A stretch of DNA of 16,725 bases, taken from contig JAETOP010000084.1 of the NCBI GenBank assembly GCA_021771675.1, positions 1 to 16,725 on the forward strand, in the 5' to 3' direction. Shown one piece after another: positions 6,440-14,970 of the stretch. The position numbers were made by a program, and so were the translations under genes. The notes under the pieces were generated by a model that made no database searches, was not told where the DNA came from, and saw nothing but the letters and a program-made list of their open reading frames with translations. The stretch comes from Oscillospiraceae bacterium. Lineage in GTDB: Bacteria; Bacillota_A; Clostridia; Oscillospirales; Oscillospiraceae. How positions within the stretch are numbered: position 1 is the first letter of the stretch; each line of letters begins with the position of its first letter.

Positions 6440-7246
6440 TCATGTCGCCGTCTGTATCTGCTCTTGAGGCGCTATAAAATAGCGGATGCGCCGTATCAAC
6501 TCTGGGATATTGACCGGAGATGTCAAATAGTCGTTGACTCCCTCCTGGCGGTATTGGTATTCCGTAGCAAGATCCTTGCTGTCCGTCAAGATAAAGAGCG
6601 GCCGGAGTTTTACAAGGCTCCCATACTGTTCTGCTAAATGCCGCTGGCTGTGGAGCAGATCAAGCCCTGACCCATCGGGCAAAACGGTGTCGCACAGGAT
6701 CAACTCGATATTGTCATCCTCCAGCAGCAGATCATTTGCGCCGGCCAGCGTTTCTGCGGTCACAATATAAAATCCCTTTTGGAGCATAGCTGCACTCAGT
6801 ACCCCGGATCGCAGTCCATTACTGGTATCAGCGGTATCGGCATGAACATACAGCAGCTTATGAAAGACTGGCTGCGGCGCTCCGCACGATTGTCGGTAGG
6901 CGTATTCGATCAGCTTGTCGGCCACAAGACTGGTTCGCGTTTTGTCCAGGCAAAGCGTGGCGCCCCGCCGCACAGCCTCCGCTTCATAGTGGCTGGAAGA
7001 GTGGCAGGACACAATTAAAAATGGAAGATCGGCGTCTGTGGCTCGAACCATATCCAGCAGCTCCAGGCTGGTGCCATCCGGAAGATCAAGGTCGGAGCTG
7101 ATAAAAAGCGGCCGCTCCTTTTCAATAACCTCCCTGGCCCCAGCCAAGGTGGCTGCAATTTGCACCTCATAGCCCCTGCGCTGCAATAGCTTTGCCAGGT
7201 TTTGTGCGATGGCGTTGTTGTCATCGACCAGCAGTATCTTTCTCAT
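6440..7246 (-). CDS. Double-receiver (REC-REC) response regulator without output domain
   Basis: A 268-residue protein from the ATG at 7246 (MRKILLVDDN), which has GAGGTG upstream; the frame extends to 7423, but that part has no domain. REC1 (1-118) is complete: acidic pair D8/D9, phosphoacceptor D52 in SDLDLPDG, S80 and K102. REC2 (about 128-260) keeps D186 in LCDTVLPDG and T221, but has VHAD where the acidic pair is expected and Ser (S243, in YLTSP) where the invariant Lys should be. REC2 is therefore probably not phosphorylated normally. No DNA-binding or enzyme domain follows. It lies downstream of a receiver-less winged-helix gene and may act with it, or as a phosphate sink or protein-interaction switch. 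Confidence 0.88.
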   Translation of the reverse strand: MRKILLVDDNNAIAQNLAKLLQRRGYEVQIAATLAGAREVIEKERPLFISSDLDLPDGTSLELLDMVRATDADLPFLIVSCHSSSHYEAEAVRRGATLCLDKTRTSLVADKLIEYAYRQSCGAPQPVFHKLLYVHADTADTSNGLRSGVLSAAMLQKGFYIVTAETLAGANDLLLEDDNIELILCDTVLPDGSGLDLLHSQRHLAEQYGSLVKLRPLFILTDSKDLATEYQYRQEGVNDYLTSPVNIPELIRRIRYFIAPQEQIQTAT

Positions 7247-7347
7247 AAACCACACCTCGATTCCTTTGGTGAGGCCATTGTAAAACGCAAATGTCACAGA
7301 AATGTCCGAAGTGCTAAAAAATTTGAAAAAAGGAATAGCACCACAGA

Positions 7348-7379
7348 AGCAGCAGGGCAGCGCACGCTGCCCTGCTGCT
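7348..7379. repeat. Perfect 15-bp inverted repeat (GC-rich hairpin)
   Basis: Arms 7348-7362 and 7365-7379 are exact reverse complements (AGCAGCAGGGCAGCG) with only a two-base spacer. Neither side has an immediate U-tract; on minus, six Ts appear only about 17 bases later. It sits just downstream of a promoter-like sequence and upstream of the double-receiver gene. A 5'-UTR stem-loop is more likely than a terminator; a protein-binding dyad is also possible. Confidence 0.7.
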
Positions 7380-7382
7380 GAG

Positions 7383-7410
7383 ATAATGCCGCTGACTTTA
7401 TTCATGTCAA
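7383..7410 (-). promoter_or_regulatory. Candidate promoter of the double-receiver gene
   Basis: On the minus strand a perfect TTGACA (7405-7410) is followed after 16 bp by CATTAT (7383-7388, four of six matches to TATAAT). Expected initiation near 7376 falls at the edge of the hairpin. This would leave an untranslated leader of about 130 bases before the ATG at 7246. Confidence 0.5.
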
Positions 7411-7464
7411 TTTGAGTTGGCACTTAAAAGGGCTGAATGTCATGAGATTTGCTATGCTGATCCT

Positions 7465-7908
7465 TCAAGCTACGAACTTGTAGCCGCTATTCACTACCGT
7501 CTGGATAAAGCCATGCGTGGGATCATCAGGATTTAGCTTTTTTCGGATCTGGCTGATAATATTGGTGACTGCGGCCATTCCGTTACCTTCTAACTCGCCC
7601 CAAACGTCCTCGTAAATTTGCTGCTTGGTGAACACCCAGCCTGGATGCTTCGCTAAATAGCAGAGCGTAAAAAATTCATAGTGACTCATAGGGATATGGA
7701 TGCCACCTTTGTAGACGGCCTGCTCTTTTATACGAATCTCTAAATCCGAGAATGTCAGCACTTGCGGGGCCGTGATGCCACGTTCCTCTGATTCCTGAAG
7801 CAGGTCTATAGCCTGAACGCCTGTTTTTTCAGATAACAGTCCCATAAGCTCCTGCAAGATAGCTCCTTCTGATTCTGATTCACTTATTTCGAGCACCAAG
7901 ATACGCAC
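7465..7908 (-). CDS. Winged-helix DNA-binding protein (OmpR-type effector domain, no receiver)
   Basis: A 147-residue protein starting at a GTG (7908, MRILVLEISE), with GGAGGT nine bases upstream; an in-frame TTG at 7926 overlaps that ribosome site and is rejected. Residues about 53-147 form a Trans_reg_C winged helix: IPMSHYEFFTLCYLAKHPG, TKQQIYEDVWG, the recognition helix region AAVTNIISQIRKKL, and the wing IQTVVNSGYKF. The first 45 residues begin like a receiver strand but contain no phosphoacceptor and are too short for a REC domain. It follows the FtsX-type permease by 52 bases with no visible terminator, so it may be co-transcribed with the exporter. It probably regulates this or a linked operon. 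Confidence 0.88.
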   Translation of the reverse strand: MRILVLEISESESEGAILQELMGLLSEKTGVQAIDLLQESEERGITAPQVLTFSDLEIRIKEQAVYKGGIHIPMSHYEFFTLCYLAKHPGWVFTKQQIYEDVWGELEGNGMAAVTNIISQIRKKLNPDDPTHGFIQTVVNSGYKFVA

Positions 7909-7960
7909 TTTCCAACAACCTCCCAACTTCTCCTAAATAGCTATGGAGATTTGTAATAGA

Positions 7961-10282
7961 TTACTGCTGTAACTTAATGGTGTCCACAATAGCCATGCCA
8001 CTGATCTGCTTCATTGGACGCCTGATTGCAATTCCGGCTGAAGCAAGACAAGTTACAACAATAATCAGGAGAGGGCCTACAGGAACAGTCCATCCTGTTC
8101 CCCACTTTTCAGCAATCAAATACTGAAACATTAGCTTGTTCAGCGGCAATCCCAAAACGCAGCCTGTTATACAGCCAAGGACTGCGTAGGTAAATGCTTC
8201 CGCCGCAATCATTTTGTAAAGCTGATTTACTCCCATGCCAATAGAACGCATAATACCATACTGTTTTGTTCGGGATGCAACGCTGGCATTCATGCTATTA
8301 AAGATGTTGAACACTGTAATGAAAGCGATAATAATCAGGAATCCGTAAATAAAAATTGCTCCTGTGTAATATGCGCTCTGTGATTCCTGATTGCTCAAAC
8401 GCTTATCCGAAACAGAACTGTCTGCGGGGAACAAATCCCGTATTGCAGCGACAGCAGCATCGTCATTTGTATTTGAGAGCTGCACATCAATCGCTGTATA
8501 GCCAATATTCCCCGCCAGCTCTGTAAACGTCTGCTCCGAACAGACCACGTAGCCGCAGCTTCCTGCGCTGTTGACTGCATGAGCGGAAGATAATATGCCA
8601 GCTATGGTTATCTGCCGGCTTCCTGTATCAGTTTGGACAGTTAATCTGTCGCCTACCGACCAGTTCATACCGTCTTGATAGGCCACCAAAACGCCATCTC
8701 CACCTTCTTGCGGAATCTTGCCCTGGATCAATTCCTCCTTTGCCCATTGCATCTGGAGAACGTCATAGGAAACCAGTGTAGCGGTCCCATCTCCTTCATC
8801 GGAAGAAACGGGAACATTTACCCACTCCATCCGGCCAAATGCCCGTTCAACGCCATCCATACCGCTGATTTGGGCGATCAGCGTTTTATCCAGGACTGTA
8901 TTTCCCATTGTAACGGTCAAATCGGCGGCGGACGGTGTAAGAGCGGGCATACCTTCCCCCAGGAAAACGACCAGCACTTGGAAGGACAGGAACATCGTAA
9001 TGCTGATCGCATAGGAGCATGTCATTAGGAACAGATTCTTTTTGCCGGACAGCGCATGAAAAATCCCCATGCCTGTATCCACATGAAGGCTGCGCGTATT
9101 TGCGGCCCTTTTATGCTCTGCGAGTTGTGCGTTGCCGCTGATTGCGGTGATAGGCGATACTTTTGCCGCTTTTTTGGCTGGTGACAAAGCGGCCAGAATT
9201 ACAATCAGAAAGCCGATGACCGCTCCGGCCAACAGTCCGCTGACACTGAACTGGAACATGGGGATTTCGGAAAAGCGTTCTCCGCTGACAGACTTCAGCA
9301 GGAAACAGGCAAACCATGTCACGATCTGACCGGCAATCAGGCCGATGGGGACACCTCTCATGCTCTGCCGCAATCCCTGCCTGATTACGAAATGCTTTAC
9401 CTGTCCTCTGTCCGCGCCCAGGCATCGAAGCAGGCCATAAAACTGGACACGCTCCAAAACATTCGTATTGAAGCTGGCGGCAATCATCACAGTTCCCGCT
9501 ATCAATACAAGCAGAATCAGAAACGTCGCTACAATGTAGAGGGATTGCATGGTGCTGTTTTCACTCTGTCCCATCAAGCCGAGCAGAGCTGTATTTTCCG
9601 CTACTTGTTTATCGGAGAGGCCGTATACGTCTCTGATTTCCTGGACAGCAGACTGGATATTTACGCCGGGCTTGAACTGGATGCGAAATGTTGTCCCATC
9701 CTTGGCGTTTTCATCTGCAATCTCCCGAAAACCATCCTCAGTGAGAACCATGCCATATATGTCTGCTTTGAGCAGGCTGCCCATATCCCGTAGTACCCCG
9801 GTCACACGGTAGTCTCTTGACCTTCCATCCTGCAAGGCGACTGTAACTGTATCTCCAACAGAGATGCCTAACTGCTCCAGCGCCGTTTGATTGAGCAGAG
9901 CTTCATTCGACTGTGCAGGATATGTCCCGTTTTGCAGCTCCATCTCTGTCAAAACCGAGAAAGCGGCCTCATTTGCTCCAGCGAAGCTGACTGTTTTGGA
10001 GCCTATTTCCCCTGTGCTGCCTTGATAAGTCCAGCCACAGACCGCCACATCAAGCCGGGCGCCTATCATTTCGGCGGTTTCTTCGCTGATACCGGTCACA
10101 CTGGCGTGGTACTCTCCATTTGTTTTAATGAAATAGCTTTTTTGCGCACGGAGCGCCATATCCGCCATACTGAAAATTGCGGTCACAAGCAGCACTGAGA
10201 ATACGATGCAGAGAACGGACATTCTGCTGCTTTTTCGATGTACCCGTTCATATTGGGGGACAAGTGCAAGATAGCTTTTCAC
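7961..10282 (-). CDS. MacB/FtsX-type ABC transporter permease
   Basis: A 773-residue permease with two FtsX-like units. TM1 is at about 22-44, followed by a large extracellular domain (45-240) and TMs at about 247-270, 305-330 and 345-367. A second unit has TM 417-442, an extracellular domain (445-640) and TMs at about 643-664, 695-716 and 735-757. The coupling-helix motifs LLRCLGADRGQV (284-295) and IMRSIGMGVNQL (677-688) mark both repeats. The start is GTG at 10282, with GGGGGGTG seven bases before, overlapping the ATPase stop by four bases (GTGA). This type drives export or mechanotransmission of peptides and antimicrobials in the Gram-positive membrane. It lies downstream of a HisKA/OmpR pair, the usual setting for antimicrobial-peptide response transporters. 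Confidence 0.93.
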   Translation of the reverse strand: MKSYLALVPQYERVHRKSSRMSVLCIVFSVLLVTAIFSMADMALRAQKSYFIKTNGEYHASVTGISEETAEMIGARLDVAVCGWTYQGSTGEIGSKTVSFAGANEAAFSVLTEMELQNGTYPAQSNEALLNQTALEQLGISVGDTVTVALQDGRSRDYRVTGVLRDMGSLLKADIYGMVLTEDGFREIADENAKDGTTFRIQFKPGVNIQSAVQEIRDVYGLSDKQVAENTALLGLMGQSENSTMQSLYIVATFLILLVLIAGTVMIAASFNTNVLERVQFYGLLRCLGADRGQVKHFVIRQGLRQSMRGVPIGLIAGQIVTWFACFLLKSVSGERFSEIPMFQFSVSGLLAGAVIGFLIVILAALSPAKKAAKVSPITAISGNAQLAEHKRAANTRSLHVDTGMGIFHALSGKKNLFLMTCSYAISITMFLSFQVLVVFLGEGMPALTPSAADLTVTMGNTVLDKTLIAQISGMDGVERAFGRMEWVNVPVSSDEGDGTATLVSYDVLQMQWAKEELIQGKIPQEGGDGVLVAYQDGMNWSVGDRLTVQTDTGSRQITIAGILSSAHAVNSAGSCGYVVCSEQTFTELAGNIGYTAIDVQLSNTNDDAAVAAIRDLFPADSSVSDKRLSNQESQSAYYTGAIFIYGFLIIIAFITVFNIFNSMNASVASRTKQYGIMRSIGMGVNQLYKMIAAEAFTYAVLGCITGCVLGLPLNKLMFQYLIAEKWGTGWTVPVGPLLIIVVTCLASAGIAIRRPMKQISGMAIVDTIKLQQ

Positions 10283-10962
10283 TGCCGGACACCCCCCAAA
10301 TCCTGCAAAACACCATCCGCCATACGGAAAACACGGTCGGCGGCGCCCGCCTGATTTTCGTTGTGCGTGATCATCAGGATCGTCTGCTGATACTTTGCCG
10401 ACATAGATTGCAGGAGCGCAATCACTTCCTGGCTGTTTTTGCTGTCCAGGTTGCCGGTCGGTTCGTCGGCCATAATCAGGGCCGGCCGAGTGACCAGGGC
10501 GCGCCCAATCGCCACACGCTGCTGCTGTCCGCCGGATAGCTGGCTGGGCAAATGATTCCGGCGCTCCGTCAGTCCGAGCACATACAGCAGTTCATCCACA
10601 AATTTCTGATCCGGAGTTTTGTAATCCAGAAGAAGCGGGAAGGTGAGATTCTGTTCCACGTTCAGCTCAGGGATCAGGTTGAAGGATTGGAAGATAAAAC
10701 CGATGTGCTGCCGCCGAAATACGGTCAGCTTCTTCTCAGACATGGAAAAGACATCTTTCCCATCAATCCAGACCTTACCCGATGTAGGATTGTCCAAGGC
10801 TCCCACAATGTTCAGCAGTGTGCTTTTGCCTGAGCCGGATTCACCAACGATGGCAATAAACTCTCCCCTGCGGACGGAGAACGAAACCTGATTTAAGGCG
10901 CGAACCTCCGCTTCACCCGATCCATAAATTTTGCACAGATTTTGTACTTCAAGAATATTCAT
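10279..10962 (-). CDS. MacB/LolD-type ABC transporter ATP-binding protein
   Basis: A 227-residue ATPase with Walker [10 protein letters not shown] (40-48), Q92 in [12 protein letters not shown], signature LSGGQQQRV (142-150), Walker [13 protein letters not shown] (162-173) and switch H200. The ADEPTGNLD variant is typical of the MacB/LolD/BceA group that partners FtsX-type permeases. AAGGAGG eight bases upstream supports the start. Its stop overlaps the permease start, giving translational coupling. It begins 62 bases after the histidine-kinase stop, the widest gap since the start of the LytTR regulator, so an internal promoter is possible there; I did not see a convincing one. It powers the adjacent permease from the cytoplasmic face. 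Confidence 0.96.
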   Translation of the reverse strand: MNILEVQNLCKIYGSGEAEVRALNQVSFSVRRGEFIAIVGESGSGKSTLLNIVGALDNPTSGKVWIDGKDVFSMSEKKLTVFRRQHIGFIFQSFNLIPELNVEQNLTFPLLLDYKTPDQKFVDELLYVLGLTERRNHLPSQLSGGQQQRVAIGRALVTRPALIMADEPTGNLDSKNSQEVIALLQSMSAKYQQTILMITHNENQAGAADRVFRMADGVLQDLGGVRQ

Positions 10963-11024
10963 GGCAAGTACCTCCTTACCATCCCATCATATCCCCTCCA
11001 GCTTACTTATAAATGACTTCTATC

Positions 11025-12260
11025 TTACTCATTTGTAAGATTAAAAAAGCTGAGTGTGAATGTGGTTCCGGTATTAAGTCTGCTCGCCACAGAAATCGTT
11101 CCTCTATGAAGCTCCACGATGGTTTTTGCAAGAGGCAGGCCCAATCCAATGCCATGACTGTCCTGTGAAAACCGGCTCCGATAGAAACGCTTAAAAATAT
11201 GGTATAAATCTTCTGGACAAATTCCCTTCCCATCATCCTCGATCACAATCTTTGTGATAAGAGCGTTTTGCTCCCAACGGACATTGATATGCCCTCCTGA
11301 CTCGGTATGCTCCAGCGCATTTTTAACAATATTCCCGACCGCTTCTGAAATCCATAGGGCATCGCAGCAGAGAGAGGCGTCCTCACTTCCTGACAGAGCG
11401 ATAACTTTGCCCTCCTGTTCAGCGCGGATCTCAAAACGCTCCAAAACGTCCCGCATGAGCGTCTCAATGTGCTCCGGCGCCTTCTGCATCTGGATCATTC
11501 CCGCGTCCAGCCGCGCCAATTTCAGAAGTGTATAGACCACTGCCTCCATTCGCTTGATCTCCCGCAGGGATTTTTCAGAAAAACTGACGGCTGTTTCTGG
11601 TTCGCTACTATGGCTGCCAATGATCTCCTGATACATTTTCAAGGCGGAGAGCGGCGTTTTGAGTTGGTGCGAAACATCCGAGATCATCCCCTGCAAAAAT
11701 TCCTTTGTCTGTTTCTCCTTTTCCGCATGAGCGGAGAGAATAGCGGACAGCTCATTCACCTCATGGAACAGGCTGTACCAGCCTCCAGTCTGCTCACATT
11801 CAATACGGGACGCAGCATTCCCGTCAAGAAATTCCCGGATTGCGCGGTCGGCGCTCTGGATCGCCTTGCGCTGCCTGCGCAAGTATAGAAACAGGAGCGC
11901 ATACGTTGCGGTAAAAACAAAGAGCAGAAGCGCCGCCAGTGAAAACAGAAGCTGATTTCGATAGGCCAAAACCGTTGGAAGCAATGCTATGGAGGCTGCA
12001 TCATGATACCCGAGCGGAGACAAGGCACGGAAGCCGCGTAAGATGTCCTCTTCGCCTTTTTCATCGGTAAAAGCGGAGAGGACAAGCGCATCGCTGTGAT
12101 TCAGAAGATAGCCGGCCACACCATAATCGTGCGCAGTCAGATCCTCTTGGAAATGTTTTGCCAGGACAGAGGAAATCCCAAAAGCGAGCAAAAGAGACAA
12201 GATGCACACAATGGCAGTTCCGAATAGCAGCGTTTTGGCTTCTTTTTCTAACTTCCACAT
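11025..12260 (-). CDS. HisKA-family sensor histidine kinase
   Basis: A 411-residue kinase with TM1 (10-33), a short extracellular loop of about 70 residues and TM2 (103-127), followed by a HAMP-like linker (about 128-185). The dimerisation domain has SHQLKTPL with phosphoacceptor H198. The ATPase domain shows an N-box around GNIVKNALEHT (309-319), G1 DDGKGI (342-347), F-box FKRFYR (356-361) and G2 GIGLGL (370-375). GAGGA lies six bases before the ATG. It starts nine bases after the OmpR regulator stop. The small extracellular domain is too short for a large ligand-binding fold, so it may sense the membrane or the neighbouring transporter, as kinases paired with MacB/BceAB-type exporters do. 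Confidence 0.95.
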   Translation of the reverse strand: MWKLEKEAKTLLFGTAIVCILSLLLAFGISSVLAKHFQEDLTAHDYGVAGYLLNHSDALVLSAFTDEKGEEDILRGFRALSPLGYHDAASIALLPTVLAYRNQLLFSLAALLLFVFTATYALLFLYLRRQRKAIQSADRAIREFLDGNAASRIECEQTGGWYSLFHEVNELSAILSAHAEKEKQTKEFLQGMISDVSHQLKTPLSALKMYQEIIGSHSSEPETAVSFSEKSLREIKRMEAVVYTLLKLARLDAGMIQMQKAPEHIETLMRDVLERFEIRAEQEGKVIALSGSEDASLCCDALWISEAVGNIVKNALEHTESGGHINVRWEQNALITKIVIEDDGKGICPEDLYHIFKRFYRSRFSQDSHGIGLGLPLAKTIVELHRGTISVASRLNTGTTFTLSFFNLTNE

Positions 12261-12269
12261 GGCATTTCC

Positions 12270-12953
12270 TCACTCCACAACCCACTTATATCCAATTCCG
12301 CGTTCTGTCAGCAGATACTTCGGAGTATTTGGCGTTTCCTCGATCTTATTTCGCAGACGGCGGATATAGACGGACAGAGTGTTGTCGTCCACATAATTGC
12401 CGGCCCCATCCCACAAGCTGTCTAAAATGGTTTCCCTTGTCAACAGATGGTTTGGATTCCGCATCAGCAGACAGAGCAGCTTGTATTCAACCAAAGGAAG
12501 CGAAAGCAAATTGCCATTTTTCCAAACAAGTCGTTCTATAAGATCTACCTTAATCCCATTTGCATCCAAAAGCATTGACCTTGAAAATCCAGCCGAGCGG
12601 CGGAGGAGCGCGTTGATTCTCGAAAGCAGTTCGTTGAGCTTGAATGGTTTTGTGATATAGTCGTCTCCACCCATATCCAGACCTTTTACAACGCTGATCT
12701 CCTGGTCGGATGCCGTCAAAAAAATAATTGGAACAGATGAAGTGCCCCGCACTTCTTTGCAAATATCAAACCCGCTTCCATCCGGCAGGGTAACATCCAA
12801 CAGGAGCAGATGATAAAGATTGCTTTTGAATAATGCCAACGCCTGTTGCACGGTCCGGGCGTTATCCACAGAATAGCCGCTGTTTTCCAAAGTATATTGC
12901 AGGCCGTCAATCAGGCTCAAATCATCCTCAACATAAAGAATCCTTTCCATCAT
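12270..12953 (-). CDS. OmpR/PhoB-family response regulator
   Basis: A 227-residue regulator of normal length. Receiver: acidic residues in YVEDD (7-11), phosphoacceptor D53 in LLLDVTLPDG, T80 in FLTASD and K102 in YITKPF. The winged-helix effector domain (about 130-227) has LVEYKLLCLLMRNPNHLLTRE, a recognition helix around NTLSVYIRRLRNKI and the wing TERGIGYKW. It has ATG-ATG at the start, with AGGA five bases upstream inside the end of the preceding kinase gene. Its ATG directly abuts the GHKL kinase stop with no intervening base. It should be phosphorylated by the downstream HisKA kinase and control the transporter genes. The composition changes sharply at its start (more AT-rich than upstream). 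Confidence 0.96.
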   Translation of the reverse strand: MMERILYVEDDLSLIDGLQYTLENSGYSVDNARTVQQALALFKSNLYHLLLLDVTLPDGSGFDICKEVRGTSSVPIIFLTASDQEISVVKGLDMGGDDYITKPFKLNELLSRINALLRRSAGFSRSMLLDANGIKVDLIERLVWKNGNLLSLPLVEYKLLCLLMRNPNHLLTRETILDSLWDGAGNYVDDNTLSVYIRRLRNKIEETPNTPKYLLTERGIGYKWVVE

Positions 12954-14255
12954 CTATTTCCTTTCGGATGCAAGTTCAGAATTGCAGGGGGCTATATTCA
13001 GCAGCACGCTCAGATAATACTGCCTTCCGTTTTTCTCCGTCAGCATTGCCCCGTGGTACTTTTCCGCCACTGCCTTGATGTTGGAAAGACCGGTTCCCGC
13101 CGGGGGCATGGGTTCATCGGAGCAGGTATTCTCAAAGGTCAGCATATAGAAGTCCCCCTGCTGTTTCCCGCTGATGCGGATCGCCTTGGCTCCATCGTTG
13201 GCACGGCAGGCGGCGATGGCGTTGTCCAGGGCATTGGCAAAGAGTACGCACAGGTCAAAGTCGTCGATCCCGCAGGGCTTGGGCAGGACCAGGGACACCT
13301 CCGCCGCGATCTCCTTCGCCAGCCCCAGCTTTTCTCCCAACAGGATGTCAACCACCGAGTTACCAGTCTGGTATGGGAAAGACAGAGCTTCCGAGACTGC
13401 CTCCAGCTTTTTCAGGTACTCCCGGCCTTCCTCCAGGTTTCCGCTGCGGAGTAGGCCGTCCAGGACAGATAAATGATTTTTGATGTCATGGCGAAAAGAT
13501 TTCGTTTGCTCATAGCGGGTCTGAGCCTCTGTGATGTAGACCTTTTGTGCATGGGCTGCCTGGGTCAGCGATTGCAGCTCCGCCTGGGCCTGGAACCCCT
13601 GGCAGAGATGGCGGTAAGCATACAGGGTACACAGTAGCGCCGCCAGCCCCATCACTTGCAGGAGCAGCAGCGTACTGTGCTTGCCGACCTCCTCCAGAGA
13701 AATGATAGGGGCAAAAAAGCTGTAGGCGGTATGGAGAATATAGAGCTCTGCGGCAAAGAAAAACAGCCCGGGAAACAACAGAAGTCCAATATAGGGGGGT
13801 TGACTGCCCTCTGTCCACGTCAGGAGTTTCAATACAGCATGGTAACAACAGATGCAAAGTCCGAAGAAAAGGACCTGTGCCACTATAAGCAGCAGATACA
13901 GCAGCGGGCTTCCAATAAAATGAGGAAAGAACGCCGCCTCCACGGAGTTGATGATCCCGAAAGAGAGTTGGGAGACGTAGAAGGCCAGCACGGAAGCCAG
14001 CCAGGATACGGATCGTTGATTTCCCATCCAGAAGCGGCTGACGGCATACAACTCCAGTACACCCACAGCAACGGAGACTACCCCGCCGACGTCAAATTTG
14101 GCTGGGATAAGCTGAAGTGCAGCCAGGAGGAGAATGTAAGCGGCGAAGTGCCACAGTTTCTGTTTCTTCCTGGTGAGGCGCCCAGCAAAGATTATGTGCA
14201 TCACCCCCTGCCCACCGAGGCAGAGGCCATCCATAAACAGGCTAAACCAGTCCAA
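12954..14255 (-). CDS. GHKL-type sensor histidine kinase (AgrC-like)
   Basis: A 433-residue kinase with about six membrane segments (residues roughly 5-25, 37-51, 57-77, 84-104, 116-145, 155-182 and 195-215; exact count uncertain). The phosphoacceptor motif is FRHDIKNH at 254-261, with H256. The ATPase domain has an N-box FANALDNAIAA (339-349) and G-box GTGLSNIK (387-394). The start codon is TTG at 14255: AGGGGG lies seven bases upstream and the TTG follows the regulator stop by one base, while the next ATG has no ribosome site. It pairs with the LytTR regulator just upstream. The GC-rich composition matches that gene and not the OmpR regulator that follows. Confidence 0.92.
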   Translation of the reverse strand: MDWFSLFMDGLCLGGQGVMHIIFAGRLTRKKQKLWHFAAYILLLAALQLIPAKFDVGGVVSVAVGVLELYAVSRFWMGNQRSVSWLASVLAFYVSQLSFGIINSVEAAFFPHFIGSPLLYLLLIVAQVLFFGLCICCYHAVLKLLTWTEGSQPPYIGLLLFPGLFFFAAELYILHTAYSFFAPIISLEEVGKHSTLLLLQVMGLAALLCTLYAYRHLCQGFQAQAELQSLTQAAHAQKVYITEAQTRYEQTKSFRHDIKNHLSVLDGLLRSGNLEEGREYLKKLEAVSEALSFPYQTGNSVVDILLGEKLGLAKEIAAEVSLVLPKPCGIDDFDLCVLFANALDNAIAACRANDGAKAIRISGKQQGDFYMLTFENTCSDEPMPPAGTGLSNIKAVAEKYHGAMLTEKNGRQYYLSVLLNIAPCNSELASERK

Positions 14256-14256
14256 G

Positions 14257-14970
14257 TCAAATCCCCCTCTCTTTCATATAGCGCAAAAGGGCCTGGGTCA
14301 GCTCCCGCTCCCGCAGCCGGGAGGCGGGGATACGCTCCCCCTGGGACAGCAGGACCTGCCCATCCTGGCACCCGCGCACATAGTCAAGATTGACCAGATA
14401 GCTCCGATGGCACTTGAAAAAGCGCCCGTCTACCCGCCGCTCCAGATCCTCCAGCTTGTCATAGTAGTCGCTCACGGTCCCGTCTTGTTTATGTAGATAG
14501 ACCTTTCGGCCCAGCACCTCGCAGTACACGATGTCCGAGAGGAGAACGACCTCGCAGCCGGTCCCCCGCTGGATCACGAGGTCCTCAGCCGTCCTCTGTT
14601 CCAGAGAGCGGAGGACCCGATCCATTGTCCGGCAAAAGCGGGCGCTGTCCAGGGGCTTGAGCAGATAGTCAAATGCCTCCACCTGGAAGGAGTCGAAAAC
14701 GCACTCCTTCAGAACCGTTACAAAAATCAGCAGGCTGTGAACGCCCCGCTGGCGCAGCAGCCTGGCCGTCTCCATTCCATCCGGCTGTTCCATCTGGATG
14801 TCCAGGAAGATCACATCAAAGCTGCCGCCGCTCTCCAACAGGGCGCAGCCATTGGAAAAGCTGCTGAGGTCGTAATCAGTCAGTGATTTTTCTTTCATAT
14901 AGCCCGCGAGATGACCGGCAAGTTCCCGGGCCATCAGCGGCTCGTCGTCGCAGATCGCAAATGTTATCAT
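14257..14970 (-). CDS. LytTR-family response regulator (AgrA-like), second system
   Basis: A 237-residue regulator from ATG 14970 (MITFAICDDE). An alternative GTG at 14982 has AGGA four bases upstream and would add four residues, so the start is not certain. Receiver: D8/D9 acidic pair, D57 in IFLDIQM and the lysine in YLLKP. The LytTR domain occupies about 130-237 (LLSDIVYCEVLGRKVYLH ... FFKCHRSYLVNLDYV). It differs clearly in sequence from the LytTR protein at 4843-5562 but has the same architecture. Promoter 15002-15030 and direct repeats 15037-15070 lie upstream. It is the first gene of a tight series that continues through two kinases, a second regulator and an exporter. Confidence 0.93.
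   Translation of the reverse strand: MITFAICDDEPLMARELAGHLAGYMKEKSLTDYDLSSFSNGCALLESGGSFDVIFLDIQMEQPDGMETARLLRQRGVHSLLIFVTVLKECVFDSFQVEAFDYLLKPLDSARFCRTMDRVLRSLEQRTAEDLVIQRGTGCEVVLLSDIVYCEVLGRKVYLHKQDGTVSDYYDKLEDLERRVDGRFFKCHRSYLVNLDYVRGCQDGQVLLSQGERIPASRLRERELTQALLRYMKERGI

Noticed and set aside
7433..7445. 13-base identity (CTGAATGTCATGA) with 5657-5669 in the LytTR operator
   Set aside because: No second half-site 21 bp away on either side, and a few such 13-base matches are expected by chance in a window of this size.
10963..11024. Possible internal promoter before the MacB-type ATPase
   Set aside because: A TATGAT-like -10 is present, but no acceptable -35 was found at 16-18 bp.
12846..14393. 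Plus-strand open frames (202 and 245 codons) opposite the second GHKL kinase
   Set aside because: Antisense shadows of a motif-complete kinase; low-complexity Gln/Gly/His-rich translations without domains.
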